The notes beneath the pieces are model-generated. The model searched no databases. It was not told the origin of the DNA and worked only from the letters and a program-made list of their open reading frames with translations. The position numbers and the translations under genes were made by a program. Positions 45,499 through 56,700 of a stretch of 64,000 bases of DNA are shown piece by piece. The DNA comes from Flavobacteriaceae bacterium. Lineage in GTDB: Bacteria; Bacteroidota; Bacteroidia; Flavobacteriales; Flavobacteriaceae. Numbering within the stretch: the stretch's first letter is position 1; each line of letters opens with the position of its first letter. The stretch spans positions 31,506 through 95,505 of the forward strand of contig JAQWFW010000006.1 of NCBI GenBank assembly GCA_029238515.1, read 5' to 3'.

Positions 45499-46706
45499 AG
45501 CTCTAAGGCCTTTTTAACGTCGTTATTCATCAAAAACTCTTGAGGATTTTCTAAAGCTTCTTTCACCGCTACTAAAAACCCTACAGACTCTTTTCCATCA
45601 ATGATGCGATGATCGTAAGAGAGTGCAACATACATCATAGGACGAATTTCTACTTTACCATCGACTGCCACAGGACGTTCAATAATGTTGTGCATACCTA
45701 AAATTCCACTTTGAGGAGGGTTTATTATTGGCGTTGAAAGCATACTGCCAAACACCCCTCCATTAGAAATGGTAAAGGTTCCACCGGTCATTTCATCAAC
45801 TGTAATTTGGCCATCTCTTGCACGAATAGCCAGACGTTTCACTTCAGATTCTACGCCTTTAAAAGTTAAATTCTCTGCATTTCGAATCACGGGAACCATT
45901 AATCCTTTTGGTCCAGAAACAGCGATACTTATATCACAAAAATCATAAGAAATCATTTCTTTACCATCGATCATTGAGTTTACAGCGGGAAAGAGTTTAA
46001 GGGCGCGAACAACTGCCAAAGTAAAGAAACTCATAAAGCCAAGACCAACTTCATGCTTTTCTTTGAATGTTTCTTTATATTGTTTTCTAAGTTCAAAAAT
46101 AGGAGACATATCTACTTCATTAAACGTAGTCAACATGGCTGTTTCGTTTTTAGCGGAGACTAATCGTTCGGCAACTTTTCTGCGGAGCATAGATAATTTA
46201 GAACGCTTAACGCCTCGCCCTTCAACATCAACCTTTTGACCCATAGAAGGCACTGCTTTTACGGCATCTTCTTTTGTGATGCGCCCGTCTTTTCCAGTAC
46301 CAGAAATAGTGCTCGCATCAATATCTTTTTCAGCTAAAATTTTCTTTGCAGCAGGACTGGCAGTACCGCTAGCATAAGTCGTTTTGGATGAAGGTTCAGG
46401 TGTTGAATTTGAAGGTGTTTCCTTTTTCGGTTTTGAATCAACTGATGGTGTATCACCTTCAGGTTTTGATGCGCTGGTATCAATCAAACAAACTACAGCG
46501 CCAACTTCTACGGCATCACCTTCTTCTGCTTTCAAAGTTATAGTTCCACTTTCCTCTGCAGGTAGTTCTAGTGTAGCTTTGTCGCTATCAACTTCGGCAA
46601 TGGCCTGATCTTTTTCGACATAATCGCCATCTTGTACAAGCCACTCTGCGATTTCAACTTCTGTAATAGATTCGCCTGGCGAAGGCACTTTCATTTCTAA
46701 AATCAT
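45495..46706 (-). CDS. odhB: 2-oxoglutarate dehydrogenase E2 (dihydrolipoyl succinyltransferase)
   Basis: 403 residues from ATG at 46706; the in-frame extension to 46754 would overlap odhA and is rejected. The N-terminal lipoyl domain has its target lysine in [11 protein letters not shown] (about residue 43). A Pro/Ser-rich linker follows, then the E3-binding domain ([20 protein letters not shown], about 132-150) and the catalytic domain from about 180, ending in [10 protein letters not shown] with the active-site histidine. It transfers the succinyl group to CoA in the TCA cycle. It starts 1 bp after the odhA stop. The E3 gene is not in this window. Confidence 0.96.
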   Translation of the reverse strand: MILEMKVPSPGESITEVEIAEWLVQDGDYVEKDQAIAEVDSDKATLELPAEESGTITLKAEEGDAVEVGAVVCLIDTSASKPEGDTPSVDSKPKKETPSNSTPEPSSKTTYASGTASPAAKKILAEKDIDASTISGTGKDGRITKEDAVKAVPSMGQKVDVEGRGVKRSKLSMLRRKVAERLVSAKNETAMLTTFNEVDMSPIFELRKQYKETFKEKHEVGLGFMSFFTLAVVRALKLFPAVNSMIDGKEMISYDFCDISIAVSGPKGLMVPVIRNAENLTFKGVESEVKRLAIRARDGQITVDEMTGGTFTISNGGVFGSMLSTPIINPPQSGILGMHNIIERPVAVDGKVEIRPMMYVALSYDHRIIDGKESVGFLVAVKEALENPQEFLMNNDVKKALEL

Positions 46707-46707
46707 G

Positions 46708-49476
46708 CTATTTTCTTCTTTTTCTTTGGTTATCTTTTGTTTTATCAAAAACAAAATCTATAATTTCTTGATGTCTGCGTTTGGATCTTGTCGCACTACC
46801 CGCAGCAGGCGCACTATAGCTTCGCCTTGAAGCAACACGCCAATGTTTTGCAGCTTCGATATGCATCAGCAGATGAGCATAAGCGCCCATGTTTCTTGGT
46901 TCTTCTTGTGCCCAAACGATATCTGTTGCGCTGTTATATTTTTTTAGAATTTTATCTATCTCGTCTTCTGGCAATGGAAACAATTGCTCAATACGTACCA
47001 ATGCGACATCTGTTCGTTCTAGTTGTTCTCTTGCTTCCAATAAATCGTAATAAAATTTCCCTGTCACAAACACTAATGTTTTGATATCAGACACTTTAGC
47101 CAAGACATCATCAAATAATGGATGAAAACTTCCATTTGTAAATTCTTCTACGGTTGAAATGACTCTTGGATGTCTGAGTAAACTTTTTGGCGTGAATACA
47201 ATCAGTGGTTTTCTATAATCTGCTTTTAATTGTCTGCGTAAGAGATGAAACATATTGGCTGGCGTGGTACAATCAACCACAAACATATTGTCTTTTGCAC
47301 ACAATTGTAGGTAACGCTCCATGCGCCCTGAGGAATGCTCGGCGCCTTGCCCCTCATAGCCGTGTGGCAACAACATCACAATACCATTTGGCGTTTTCCA
47401 TTTGTCTTCACCACAAGAAATGTATTGGTCAATCATGATTTGAGCACCATTACTAAAATCTCCAAATTGTGCTTCCCAAATTCCTAATGTGTTTGGACTT
47501 GCCATGGCATAACCATAATCAAACCCTACAACTCCATACTCCGAAAGTAAAGAGTTATAAATATGAAACTGTCCTTGATTTGATGAAATATTGTTTAGCA
47601 GAACCACTTCTTCTTCGCTATCTTCTACTTTGACTACGGCATGACGGTGAGAAAATGTTCCGCGTTCTACATCTTGTCCAGAGATACGCACGTCGAACCC
47701 TTCTTCGAGCAAAGAGCCATAGGCCAAATGTTCGGCCATTGCCCAATCCAATTTGTTCTCGTCAAACATGGTTTGACGTGATTGTACTAAACGTTCTATT
47801 TTTCGAATAAACTTTTTATCGCCTGGCAATGTCGAAATGACTTTGGCTATTTGTGCCAGTTTTTCTTTGGGGTAAGTGGTATCTACTTTCTTAAGCATTC
47901 GATCTGCCCTAGCTTTAGAAAAAGAAGCCCAAGCATCCTGCATAAATGGGGTAATGACCGTTTTGTCTTCTTTTCTGGAATCTTTAAGTTCAGATTCCAA
48001 ACTAGCTTTATAATCTTGTTCTAACTGTTTGATGTATGCTTGATCAATAATGCCTTCTGCAATTAGTTTTTCTGCATAAATAGCTCTTGGGTTTTGGTGT
48101 TTCGCAATAGCTTTGTACAACTTTGGTTGTGTGAAGCGTGGCTCATCTCCTTCATTATGGCCATATTTTCTATAGCCCAATAAGTCGATAAAAACATCGC
48201 GATTGAACTCCATTCTGAAATCCAACGCAAAGCGGGCTGCATGAACTACGGCTTCTACATCGTCGGCATTGACGTGCAATACTGGCGACAAGGTAACTTT
48301 ACCAACATCTGTGCAGTAGGTACTTGAACGCGCATCCAAATAATTGGTTGTAAATCCTATTTGATTGTTGACTACAATATGGATTGTTCCATTGGTTTTG
48401 TAGCCATCTAACTTAGCCATTTGTACCACTTCATAAATCAATCCTTGCCCTGCTATAGCAGCATCTCCATGAACCACAATCGGTAAAACTTTACTGAAAT
48501 CATCCTTGTAGTATTGGTCTTGTTTTGCCCGCGTTATTCCTTCAACCACTGCACCTACTGTTTCGAGATGTGAGGGGTTAGGTGCGATGCTCAAATTGAT
48601 ACGGTTACCGTTGTCGGTAAGGCGATTACTGGTCCATCCTAAATGGTATTTAACGTCTCCATCAAAAACCTCTTCTTCATAGTCTTTACCATCAAATTCA
48701 CTAAAAATATCTTTTGCAGATTTCCCAAAAATATTAGTAAGTGTACTCAATCGGCCACGGTGTGCCATGCCCATCACAAATTCCTTTACGCCATAAGATG
48801 CTGCTTTTTCAATGAGTGCGTCCAAAGCAGGAATAAGAGACTCGTTTCCTTCTAATGAAAACCGTTTTTGGCCAACATATTTGGTGTGCAAAAAGTGTTC
48901 GAAAGAAACGGCTTCATTGAGTTTTTTCAAAATGTGCTTTTTCTCCTCAACTGAAAATTTGCCATGATTATCGTTGTGATTTAACCGATTTTGAATCCAT
49001 TGTATTTCTTCTGGTTGACGGATGTACATGTATTCAATACCTGTAGAATCACAATAAATAGCTTCTAAATGTTTGCGAATTTCTTGTAAGGTTTGTGGGC
49101 CAATCCCTAAAATTTCACCAGCATTGAATGTAGTATTTAAGTCGTTTTGGTTGAGCCCAAAATTCTCAATTTCAAGAGTTGGTGCATATTTTCGACGCTC
49201 GCGGACTGGATTAGTTTTTGTGAATAAATGACCTCTGGTACGGTAAGCATCAATGAGTTTGACCACCTGAAATTCTTTTTGAACGTGTTCTGGCACCTGT
49301 GTACTTACGCCATCTACTACTTCACCACTAAGGCCATAATTTTCTGCACCAAAATCATACCCCTGAAAAAAAGCTTTCCAACTGGGCTCTACACTATCGG
49401 GATCTTGCTGATATTGTTCGTACAATTCCGCAAAATAGACCGTATGAGCTGCATTTAAAAAAGAATATTTGTCCAT
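46708..49476 (-). CDS. odhA: 2-oxoglutarate dehydrogenase E1 (thiamine-diphosphate subunit)
   Basis: 922 residues. Decarboxylates 2-oxoglutarate and loads the lipoyl arm of OdhB. The N-terminus carries the E1o/E2-binding segment ([20 protein letters not shown]). Active-site features: [20 protein letters not shown], the ThDP/Mg motif [15 protein letters not shown] with the later NNQIGFTTN, and in the pyrimidine domain [16 protein letters not shown]. The last 20 residues are unusually basic ([11 protein letters not shown]). A TATTTTTG box at 49525-49532 may start the odhA-odhB message. The gene pair is standard for a complete aerobic TCA cycle. Confidence 0.96.
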   Translation of the reverse strand: MDKYSFLNAAHTVYFAELYEQYQQDPDSVEPSWKAFFQGYDFGAENYGLSGEVVDGVSTQVPEHVQKEFQVVKLIDAYRTRGHLFTKTNPVRERRKYAPTLEIENFGLNQNDLNTTFNAGEILGIGPQTLQEIRKHLEAIYCDSTGIEYMYIRQPEEIQWIQNRLNHNDNHGKFSVEEKKHILKKLNEAVSFEHFLHTKYVGQKRFSLEGNESLIPALDALIEKAASYGVKEFVMGMAHRGRLSTLTNIFGKSAKDIFSEFDGKDYEEEVFDGDVKYHLGWTSNRLTDNGNRINLSIAPNPSHLETVGAVVEGITRAKQDQYYKDDFSKVLPIVVHGDAAIAGQGLIYEVVQMAKLDGYKTNGTIHIVVNNQIGFTTNYLDARSSTYCTDVGKVTLSPVLHVNADDVEAVVHAARFALDFRMEFNRDVFIDLLGYRKYGHNEGDEPRFTQPKLYKAIAKHQNPRAIYAEKLIAEGIIDQAYIKQLEQDYKASLESELKDSRKEDKTVITPFMQDAWASFSKARADRMLKKVDTTYPKEKLAQIAKVISTLPGDKKFIRKIERLVQSRQTMFDENKLDWAMAEHLAYGSLLEEGFDVRISGQDVERGTFSHRHAVVKVEDSEEEVVLLNNISSNQGQFHIYNSLLSEYGVVGFDYGYAMASPNTLGIWEAQFGDFSNGAQIMIDQYISCGEDKWKTPNGIVMLLPHGYEGQGAEHSSGRMERYLQLCAKDNMFVVDCTTPANMFHLLRRQLKADYRKPLIVFTPKSLLRHPRVISTVEEFTNGSFHPLFDDVLAKVSDIKTLVFVTGKFYYDLLEAREQLERTDVALVRIEQLFPLPEDEIDKILKKYNSATDIVWAQEEPRNMGAYAHLLMHIEAAKHWRVASRRSYSAPAAGSATRSKRRHQEIIDFVFDKTKDNQRKRRK

Positions 49477-49524
49477 GTGGTGATGTGCGTTATTTCAGAA
49501 AATAATATATTTAATTTCTTAAAT

Positions 49525-49532
49525 CAAAAATA
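49525..49532 (-). promoter_or_regulatory. Candidate -7 box for odhA-odhB
   Basis: TATTTTTG on the minus strand, 48 bp ahead of the odhA ATG; no TTG -33 box seen at the usual spacing. Confidence 0.35.
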
Positions 49533-49594
49533 CAACTTTTGTGAAAATCACATAGTATTTTTTTATTTTAATATAGGGAAGAATTTTGTCATTT

Positions 49595-50569
49595 TTAAGA
49601 CGTTCTTGTCATCAATTGTGACCCAAAATCTCGAAGTAATTGTTTTTTATTGGGATCCATTTCAATCGTCTCGAGTACATCAAAAGCGGCTTTAGTGTAG
49701 CTTTGAATGGCTTGTTTTGTAGTATCAGCTGCGCCACTTTGTTCAAAAAGGTGAAGTGTTCTTACTATTTTTTGATCTAAATTTTCTTTTGCGTTTCCGT
49801 AGAGTGCTTTCAGTTCTGTTTGTGTTTCTAATGTACCAAGCTCCATTGCTTTGAGGAACAAATAGGTTTTCTTGTTTTCAATAATATCTCCACCGACTTG
49901 CTTGCCAAATGTTTTTGGATCGCCGAAAGCATCCAAATAATCGTCCTGGAGTTGAAATGCAACACCTAGATTTCTGCCAAAATCATAACATTGTTGCTGA
50001 GCGTCTTTGGTTGCATCGGCTACTATAGCACCCATTTGCATGGCTGCAGCTACTAAAACCGCAGTTTTGTATTCAATCATTTTTATGTATTCGGGGATGG
50101 TAACATCAAAACGTGTTTCAAAATCTACGTCATATTGTTGTCCCTCGCAAACTTCCAGTGCGGTTTTGCTGAACAAAGCAGTAAGCTGTTGAAACTGAGT
50201 AGCATTGTACGACTCAAAAAGTTGATATGCCATGATAAGCATGGCATCTCCTGAGAGAATTCCTGTATTTAAGTCCCATTTTTCATGTACCGTTTGCTGC
50301 CCCCTACGCAAAGGTGCATTATCCATTATATCATCGTGAATCAAAGAAAAATTATGAAAAACCTCTATCGCCAAAGCAGCATCTAAAGATGCTGAAACAT
50401 CACCACCGAAACAGTCGGCAGTCATCAATGTAAGTGTTGGGCGCAAACGCTTCCCACCTAATCCTAGTATGTACTGAATTGGGTCGTACAAATGCCTTGG
50501 TGTTCGCGCATGGTTGTACTGCTCTAGATGAGCAAGAAATTGGGATTGGTAATGTTGTATCGCTTTCAT
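49595..50569 (-). CDS. Polyprenyl diphosphate synthase
   Basis: 324 residues from ATG at 50569; a TTG codon directly upstream is not needed. Trans-prenyltransferase that lengthens allylic diphosphates with isopentenyl diphosphate, for menaquinone side chains or carotenoids. Both aspartate-rich motifs are intact: DDIMDNAPLRRG at about residue 77 and QLQDDYLDAFGD at about 205, and GGKRLRP near residue 40 binds the diphosphate. Product length cannot be read reliably. Dxs, the first enzyme of the precursor pathway, is 9 kb away. The ATG lies 5 nt after a TATTTTTG -7 box. It is divergent from the tetR efflux operon. Confidence 0.9.
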   Translation of the reverse strand: MKAIQHYQSQFLAHLEQYNHARTPRHLYDPIQYILGLGGKRLRPTLTLMTADCFGGDVSASLDAALAIEVFHNFSLIHDDIMDNAPLRRGQQTVHEKWDLNTGILSGDAMLIMAYQLFESYNATQFQQLTALFSKTALEVCEGQQYDVDFETRFDVTIPEYIKMIEYKTAVLVAAAMQMGAIVADATKDAQQQCYDFGRNLGVAFQLQDDYLDAFGDPKTFGKQVGGDIIENKKTYLFLKAMELGTLETQTELKALYGNAKENLDQKIVRTLHLFEQSGAADTTKQAIQSYTKAAFDVLETIEMDPNKKQLLRDFGSQLMTRTS

Positions 50570-50574
50570 CAAAA

Positions 50575-50582
50575 CAAAAATA
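50575..50582 (-). promoter_or_regulatory. -7 box abutting the polyprenyl synthase start
   Basis: TATTTTTG, then TTTTG, then ATG on the minus strand, giving a leaderless or nearly leaderless transcript. An 18-bp near-palindrome at 50602-50619 lies just upstream. Confidence 0.5.
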
Positions 50583-50601
50583 ACAGAATTCCAGTTATAA
50601 T

Positions 50602-50683
50602 TTGCTCATGAATGAACAAATGTTAAAAAATTGCAAAACTCAGGAAACTTTTATTGTTTTTTTAGTTTCCATTATTATATTTG
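50602..50683 (+). promoter_or_regulatory. Promoter and candidate operators of the tetR efflux operon
   Basis: TTG at 50654-50656, 19 bp, then TATATTTG at 50676-50683: a consensus Bacteroidota promoter. Two dyads lie on or near it. GGAAACT (50643-50649) and AGTTTCC (50664-50670) are perfect 7-bp arms bracketing the -33 box, 28 bp overall. TTGCTCAT and ATGAACAA (50602-50619) are 8-bp arms with one mismatch and a 2-bp spacer. Either could bind the TetR protein encoded downstream. Confidence 0.6.
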
Positions 50684-50692
50684 TGCCCCATT

Positions 50693-51307
50693 ATGAAAGA
50701 AAAAATTATTTCTAAAGCTGAAGAATTGTTTTTGACCTTAGGGTTCAAAAACGTTACAATGGATGACATTGCCTCGGCAATGGGTATATCCAAAAAAACG
50801 ATTTATGCGCACTTTTCTAACAAAACTGAGTTGGTTAGTGCAGTCACATTTTCGGTCTTAGAATACATTTATCAAGGGATTGAGAAAATTAAAGAATCTA
50901 CCGTAAACCCCATAGTGGAACTTTACGATACAAAGAAATTTTTGATTCATTATTTAAGGAACGAACGGGGTTCTGCCCATTTTCAATTAAAAAAATATTA
51001 TCCAAAAATTTTTCAACAATTGGAGATTAAAAAAATTGAAAAAATGCAATCTTCTGTTGAAAATAGTTTGAAGCAAGGAGTTAAATTACAACTCTTTAGG
51101 TCCAACATTGACACTGCATTTGTTTCAAGAGTTTATTTTGTGGGGATGACAGGAATTCGAGACCAGTCTGTTTTTCCAGAACATAAATTTGACAAAAATT
51201 ACCTTATGGAAAGCTATTTGGAATACCACCTTAGAGCAATTGTAACAGAAAAAGGATTAAGCATTCTAAACAAATATATTCAACAAAATAAGACTCAAAA
51301 TGTATAA
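50693..51307 (+). CDS. TetR/AcrR-family transcriptional regulator
   Basis: 204 residues from ATG at 50693; the TTG at 50681 lies inside the -7 box and is rejected. The N-terminal helix-turn-helix domain (about residues 2-48) is typical: AEELFLTLGFKNVTMDDIA, then AMGISKKTIYAHFSNKTELV. The remaining part is the helical ligand-binding domain. It leads an operon with tolC, adaptor and RND pump, overlapping tolC by 8 bp, so it most likely represses its own operon and responds to a pump substrate. The leader of the mRNA is only about 5 nt. Confidence 0.92.
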   Translation: MKEKIISKAEELFLTLGFKNVTMDDIASAMGISKKTIYAHFSNKTELVSAVTFSVLEYIYQGIEKIKESTVNPIVELYDTKKFLIHYLRNERGSAHFQLKKYYPKIFQQLEIKKIEKMQSSVENSLKQGVKLQLFRSNIDTAFVSRVYFVGMTGIRDQSVFPEHKFDKNYLMESYLEYHLRAIVTEKGLSILNKYIQQNKTQNV

Positions 51308-52640
51308 ATTATTTGTTTTCATTTTAGTATCATTTTCAGTTTATGCTCAAGACAATAGCATACAAAAATTTTCATTACAAGATGCTTTGGATCATGCGCT
51401 ATTCCACAATAATGAAGCACAAAACAGCAAAAGTGATGTGCGCTTAGCAGAACTTCAAAAATGGCAAACAACTTCTACAGGACTTTCCCAAATAAGTGCC
51501 AATATTTCCTACAACAACTGGATTCAACAACAAATTTCACTAATCCCCGCAGAATTTTTTGGCGGAAATGTGGGAGACTTTGCTGAAGTAGCTTTTGGAA
51601 CAAAACAAACCATGAACGGCACCCTAACACTAAGCCAAAAAGTATTTGACGGATCATACCTTGTGGGACTTCAAGCTGCGAAAGTTTATTTGGAAATTTC
51701 CAAAAATGCACAAGAAAAAACCTATACTGAACTCAGAAAAGCGGTAACCAATGCTTACGGAAATGTGCTTTTGACCGAAGAAAACATTAAAATCCTTCAA
51801 GCCAATATTTTAGTCATTGAAAAAAATATTGCTGACCTTCAGAAAGTTTATGAAAATGGCATGACTGAAGAAGAGAATATTGAACAACTTCAACTCACTC
51901 GTTCTGGACTCATTAGTATGCGAAACTACAATTTGATTCTGAAAGATTTGGCCTACGACATGTTCAATCTCACTGTTGGACTCAACATCAACACTCCAGT
52001 AATGTTGACAGATACTTTGGAAAATTTGGTAACAACCTCATCCTTAAAAACACCCGAAATTTCAGAAAATAGTGCTGAAAATACAATCGATTTTAAAATT
52101 GCACTAAACGACCTAAGGTCAAAGGAGTTGCTCCTGAAGCTCGAAAAAAGCAAGGCCCTACCCACCATCAATGCTTTTATAAATGGCACTTATTCAGGAA
52201 ATAGTGATCGGTTCGATTTCTTGGAACGTTCTCAAAAATGGTTTGGTGCTTCTTTATTTGGCGTCAATATATCGATCCCAATATTTAGTGCTTTGGGACG
52301 GTCTGCTTCAACACAAAAAGCAAAAATTAACCTCGAAAGATCGGAACGTAATCTGAAAAACCTTGAACAACAAATTGAAGTGCAGATAAAAAGTGCACAA
52401 AATGATTTAGAGTTTGCCAAACAAGATTTAAAAAATAAAAAACAAGGGCTTGATCTTGCCAAACGCATTGAACAAAAAAATCAAATCAAATTTTTTGAAG
52501 GCCTTGCCTCAAGTTTTGAATTGAGTCAGGCACAAACACAGTTGTATACCGCTCAACAGCAATATATTCAGGCGATGTTGTATGTACTAAACAAACACAT
52601 TGCCTTGGATATTCTATTAAACCCTAATCCAATAAATTGA
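51300..52640 (+). CDS. TolC-family outer-membrane efflux protein
   Basis: 446 residues. A signal peptide (about 1-17, ending SVYAQ) precedes two internally repeated halves rich in heptad coiled coil (for example LRKAVTNAYGNVLLTEENIK and KINLERSERNLKNLEQQI), as in TolC, whose trimers form a channel through the outer membrane. The C-terminal repeat includes FEGLASSFELSQAQTQLY, the usual TolC-family end. The start overlaps the tetR stop by 8 bp and the stop is 11 bp before the adaptor start. It completes a tripartite pump with the two next genes. Confidence 0.92.
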   Translation: MYKLFVFILVSFSVYAQDNSIQKFSLQDALDHALFHNNEAQNSKSDVRLAELQKWQTTSTGLSQISANISYNNWIQQQISLIPAEFFGGNVGDFAEVAFGTKQTMNGTLTLSQKVFDGSYLVGLQAAKVYLEISKNAQEKTYTELRKAVTNAYGNVLLTEENIKILQANILVIEKNIADLQKVYENGMTEEENIEQLQLTRSGLISMRNYNLILKDLAYDMFNLTVGLNINTPVMLTDTLENLVTTSSLKTPEISENSAENTIDFKIALNDLRSKELLLKLEKSKALPTINAFINGTYSGNSDRFDFLERSQKWFGASLFGVNISIPIFSALGRSASTQKAKINLERSERNLKNLEQQIEVQIKSAQNDLEFAKQDLKNKKQGLDLAKRIEQKNQIKFFEGLASSFELSQAQTQLYTAQQQYIQAMLYVLNKHIALDILLNPNPIN

Positions 52641-52651
52641 AAAATATATTC

Positions 52652-53782
52652 ATGAAAAAAATAATCCCTCTATTAATTCTATCCTCCATCTTGTCTTGTG
52701 GAGATGCGCCAAAAAAATCGGCAACACTTACAGAACTTGCTTCTGAAAAATCAGACTTGATGCAACAAATTGATAGTTTGAGCAATGTCCTAAAATCCGT
52801 AGAGGAGCGTATTTCCAAACTCGATACTACAAAACGACTAAATGTTGTAACAGCCATTGAAGCAAAAGAAAAAACATTTCGCCACTATATAAAAGTTCAA
52901 GGGACTGTTGAAGCTGATCAAAGCGTTGAATTGTACCCAGAACGTAGTGGTACGATAATTCAAATTTTTGTGAAGGAAGGACAACAAGTGTCCAAAGGAG
53001 AAACCTTGGTGCAAATTGATAATTCTATCGTTGAAAGCTCAATGATAGAATTGCAAACAGAGTTAAATTTGGCTACTACAACCTTCGAACGTCAAGAACG
53101 TTTGTGGCAACAAAATATTGGTAGTGAACTCCAATTTCTTCAAGCAAAAGCAAAAAAAGAAGGATTAGAAAATAAGCTGAATAGCTTAGAAGAACAAGCT
53201 AAAAAACTTGTAATTTCGGCACCATTTTCGGGGGTTATAGATGAAGTTTTTGCAAAAGTAGGTGGGGTTGCAGCTCCGCAGATTCCTGCAATTCGATTGG
53301 TTAATTTAAATACTATTCATGTTGAAAGCGAGGTCACCGAATCCTATCTTAAATCAATCAAGAAAGGAACTGAAGTAGAACTCTTTTTCCCCTCAATTTC
53401 AAAAAACATAAGTGCGAAAATAAATCAAGTCGGAAGCTATATCAATCCAAACAATAGAAGTTTTAAAATTCGTATAAACATCAATAACCCTAACAATGAA
53501 TTGAAAGCAAACTTATTGGCTGATGTAAAAATCAACGATTTCAAAGAAACCGGAATTGTAATTCCAACAAAATTGATTCAAAAGGACCGCATTGGAAAAA
53601 CTTTCGTGTACACTCTTATGCAAGATGGCGATATATTCAGTGTTCAAAAAACATACATCCAAGACAAAATGGCTTACAATAATGAATCGTTTATTGTAGA
53701 TGGATTGACACCACATGCTTTGATTGTAGACAAAGGTTCTCGAATCGTCAAAGCAAATGAAAATGTAATTTTAGGAGAATAA
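52652..53782 (+). CDS. RND efflux periplasmic adaptor (membrane-fusion protein)
   Basis: 376 residues from ATG at 52652 (a TTG at 52637 overlaps the tolC stop and is rejected). A lipoprotein signal with lipobox ILSC places Cys 16 as the lipid anchor. A short coiled coil (about 28-55) precedes the HlyD/AcrA core: lipoyl half-motif VELYPERSGTIIQIFVKEGQ (about 90), hairpin helices (about 130-180), second lipoyl half ISAPFSGVIDEVFAKVGG, and beta-barrel domain. It links the pump to TolC. It is 7 bp ahead of the pump gene. Confidence 0.92.
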   Translation: MKKIIPLLILSSILSCGDAPKKSATLTELASEKSDLMQQIDSLSNVLKSVEERISKLDTTKRLNVVTAIEAKEKTFRHYIKVQGTVEADQSVELYPERSGTIIQIFVKEGQQVSKGETLVQIDNSIVESSMIELQTELNLATTTFERQERLWQQNIGSELQFLQAKAKKEGLENKLNSLEEQAKKLVISAPFSGVIDEVFAKVGGVAAPQIPAIRLVNLNTIHVESEVTESYLKSIKKGTEVELFFPSISKNISAKINQVGSYINPNNRSFKIRININNPNNELKANLLADVKINDFKETGIVIPTKLIQKDRIGKTFVYTLMQDGDIFSVQKTYIQDKMAYNNESFIVDGLTPHALIVDKGSRIVKANENVILGE

Positions 53783-53789
53783 TTCAGTC

Positions 53790-56700
53790 ATGAGCAAAAA
53801 CAAAGAATTTAAACTGTCGTCGTGGTCAATTTCTAACAAATCGACAGTAGCGGTAATTACATTTATTGTGGTTTTGGGAGGATTCCTCTCGTACACGAGT
53901 ATGCCAAGGGAGAACTTCCCAGAAATCATAGTTCCTCAAATTTATGTAGCAACTCCATATCCAGGCAATTCTGCACTTGATGTCGAAAAACTAATCACAA
54001 AACGCCTAGAAAAAGAAATTAATGCCATAACAGGTGTAGACAAGATTACATCAACTTCTATTCAAGGGTATTCCAGCATCAATGTGGAATTCAATTTTGA
54101 TATTACCCCCTCTGATGCACTTCAAAAAGTAAAAGACAAGGTCGATATTGCAATGGCCGACAAGGATTTTCCTAAAGATTTACCTACTGAGCCAAGTATT
54201 ACTGAAATGAATTTTAGTGAGCAAATGCCAATCATGAACATCAATCTCTCTGGGGATTTTTCGATGGATCAGCTCAAAGATTATGCTGAGTATCTTGAAG
54301 ATGAAATAGAGGAGCTAACAGAAATTTCAGGAGTAGACGTCAGAGGTGTGCAAGAAAAAGAACTTGAAGTTGCTGTAGATTTATATAAAATGCAGGCCTC
54401 AAAAATCAGTTTCAATGATGTAGAAAATGCCATTGCCTATGAAAATCAAAGTATTTCTAGTGGCGATATTCTCGAAAACGGAATACGACGCAATGTGCGT
54501 GTTGTGGGTGAGTTTAAAGACCCTATCAGTGTGAAAGATATTGTCGTGAAACACGAAAATGGTCAAATCGTTTATCTGAGAGATATTGCCGATGTACAAT
54601 TCAAAGAACAAGAAAAACAAAGCTATGCTCGAGAATATTCTCAACCCGTAGTGATGCTTGATGTCAAAAAAAGAAGTGGCCAAAATCTATTGAATGCCTC
54701 AACTAAAATTGATGAAATCATTGCAAAAGCAGAATCCACTGTTTTCCCAGATAATTTAGTCATTTCAAAAACCAACGACCAATCCAACGACACCAGAACC
54801 ATGGTCGCAGATTTGGAAAACAGCATCATCTTGGGAGTGATTTTGGTCGTTACAGTCCTCTATTTCTTTTTGGGCTTTAGAAATGCATTATTTGTAGGAA
54901 TTGCGATTCCCCTTTCAATGTTTTTATCGTTTACAATACTCGGTTTCTTGGGTGTAACCCTCAACACAATGGTGTTGTTCTCGCTTGTAATTGCCTTAGG
55001 AATGTTGGTTGACAATGGTATTGTTGTGGTCGAAAATGTGTATCGCCTTATGGACCAAGGTGTCCCTCGAATTGAAGCAGCGAAACAAGGGGTTGGTGAG
55101 GTTGCATGGCCTATTATTGCATCAACTGCCACAACTTTGGCAGCATTTTTCCCACTTGTTTTGTGGGATGGCATTATTGGAAAATTTATGCAATGGCTCC
55201 CCATAACACTCATCATTGTATTAAGCTCTTCGCTGTTTGTCGCCTTAGTCATCAATCCTATGCTCATTTCACTCTACATGAAGGTACAGCGCAAAGAAAA
55301 TAAGGTAACATTCATCAATAAATTAGAAGCGATTTATGAAAAGTTTCTCGGATTTGCACTCAAAGGGAGAAAACCCTATGGTATTGTGATTGGAACTTTT
55401 GTTTTGCTTTTTATTGCAGCTGGATTGATGTATACTTTCCCTCCAAAAGTATTGTTCTTTCCAAACACTGAAGCCAAACAAGTATTTGTGTTTTTAGAAT
55501 ATCCTATAGGCACAGACATTGAAGAAACCAATAGACTTTCAAAACAAATTGAAAAAGATATTGAAACACATCTAAAGCAATATGAAAAAGATGGGGGAAA
55601 TTTTCTAGTTACATCAGTTATCGGTCAAGTTGGCGAAGGCACTTCCGATCCAAGTAAGGGACAAATGGGAGGTAATACGCCAAACAAAGCGCGGATTACA
55701 GTAGACTTTGTAAAGTTTCAAGACCGTCAAGGTGTGAGTTCAGAACAAGTTTTAATGGATATCCGTAACGTGATTCAAGGGTATCCAGGTGTTAGTATTG
55801 TTGTAGACAAACCTGCCGACGGACCACCTACAGGATCGGCTATAAATCTCGAAATTAAAGGCGATGATTATGAGCTCATTCTTGAAACCGCCAACAACTT
55901 AAAATCGTTTATAAACAATGCTAATATTCCAGGAATTGAAGAACTAAAACTCGATATCGATCAGGGAAAACCTGAGCTTTTGGTACGTGTCGACCGCCAA
56001 AAAGCAAGGCGATTGGGCGTTTCAACAGGTCTTATTGGCAGCAATTTGAGAACTGCACTTTATGGCAAAGAAGTTTCGACCTTCAAAGATTTAACAGACG
56101 ATTACCCCATCAATATTCGTCTAAAAGACGAGTACAGATACGACAGAAATGCGCTTCTGAATCAAAAAATAACTTTTAGAGACCAAGGCAGTGGACAAAT
56201 CAAACAAGTCCCCATTTCAGCAGTAGCAACAACCGAAAACAACACTAGTTTTAGTGCTGTAAAACGCATTGATCTAGATCGAGTAGTTACCGTTTATTCT
56301 AATGTTTTGAGTGGATACAACCCAACTGATGTGAATGACAAAATTAGAGGGATAATTCAAAATTTTGAAATCCCAAGAGGACTTGAAATTAGTTTTACTG
56401 GAGAACAAGAAAAACAAGCCAAAGAAATGGCTTTTCTCAGTAGAGCACTTCTCATAGCCGTGCTCTTGATTTTCCTCATTCTTGTAGGACAATTCAACTC
56501 AGCAACTACACCCATTATCATATCAATTTCAGTGTTTTTAAGTTTGATTGGGGTGCTGTTTGGTCTGCTGATTTTTAGGATGGATTTTGTGATTTTGATG
56601 ACCATGATTGGAATTATCTCTCTAGCAGGAATCGTAGTCAATAACGCGATTGTTCTAATTGATTATATCAATTTAATCATAAAAAGGGAAAAAAGAATAC

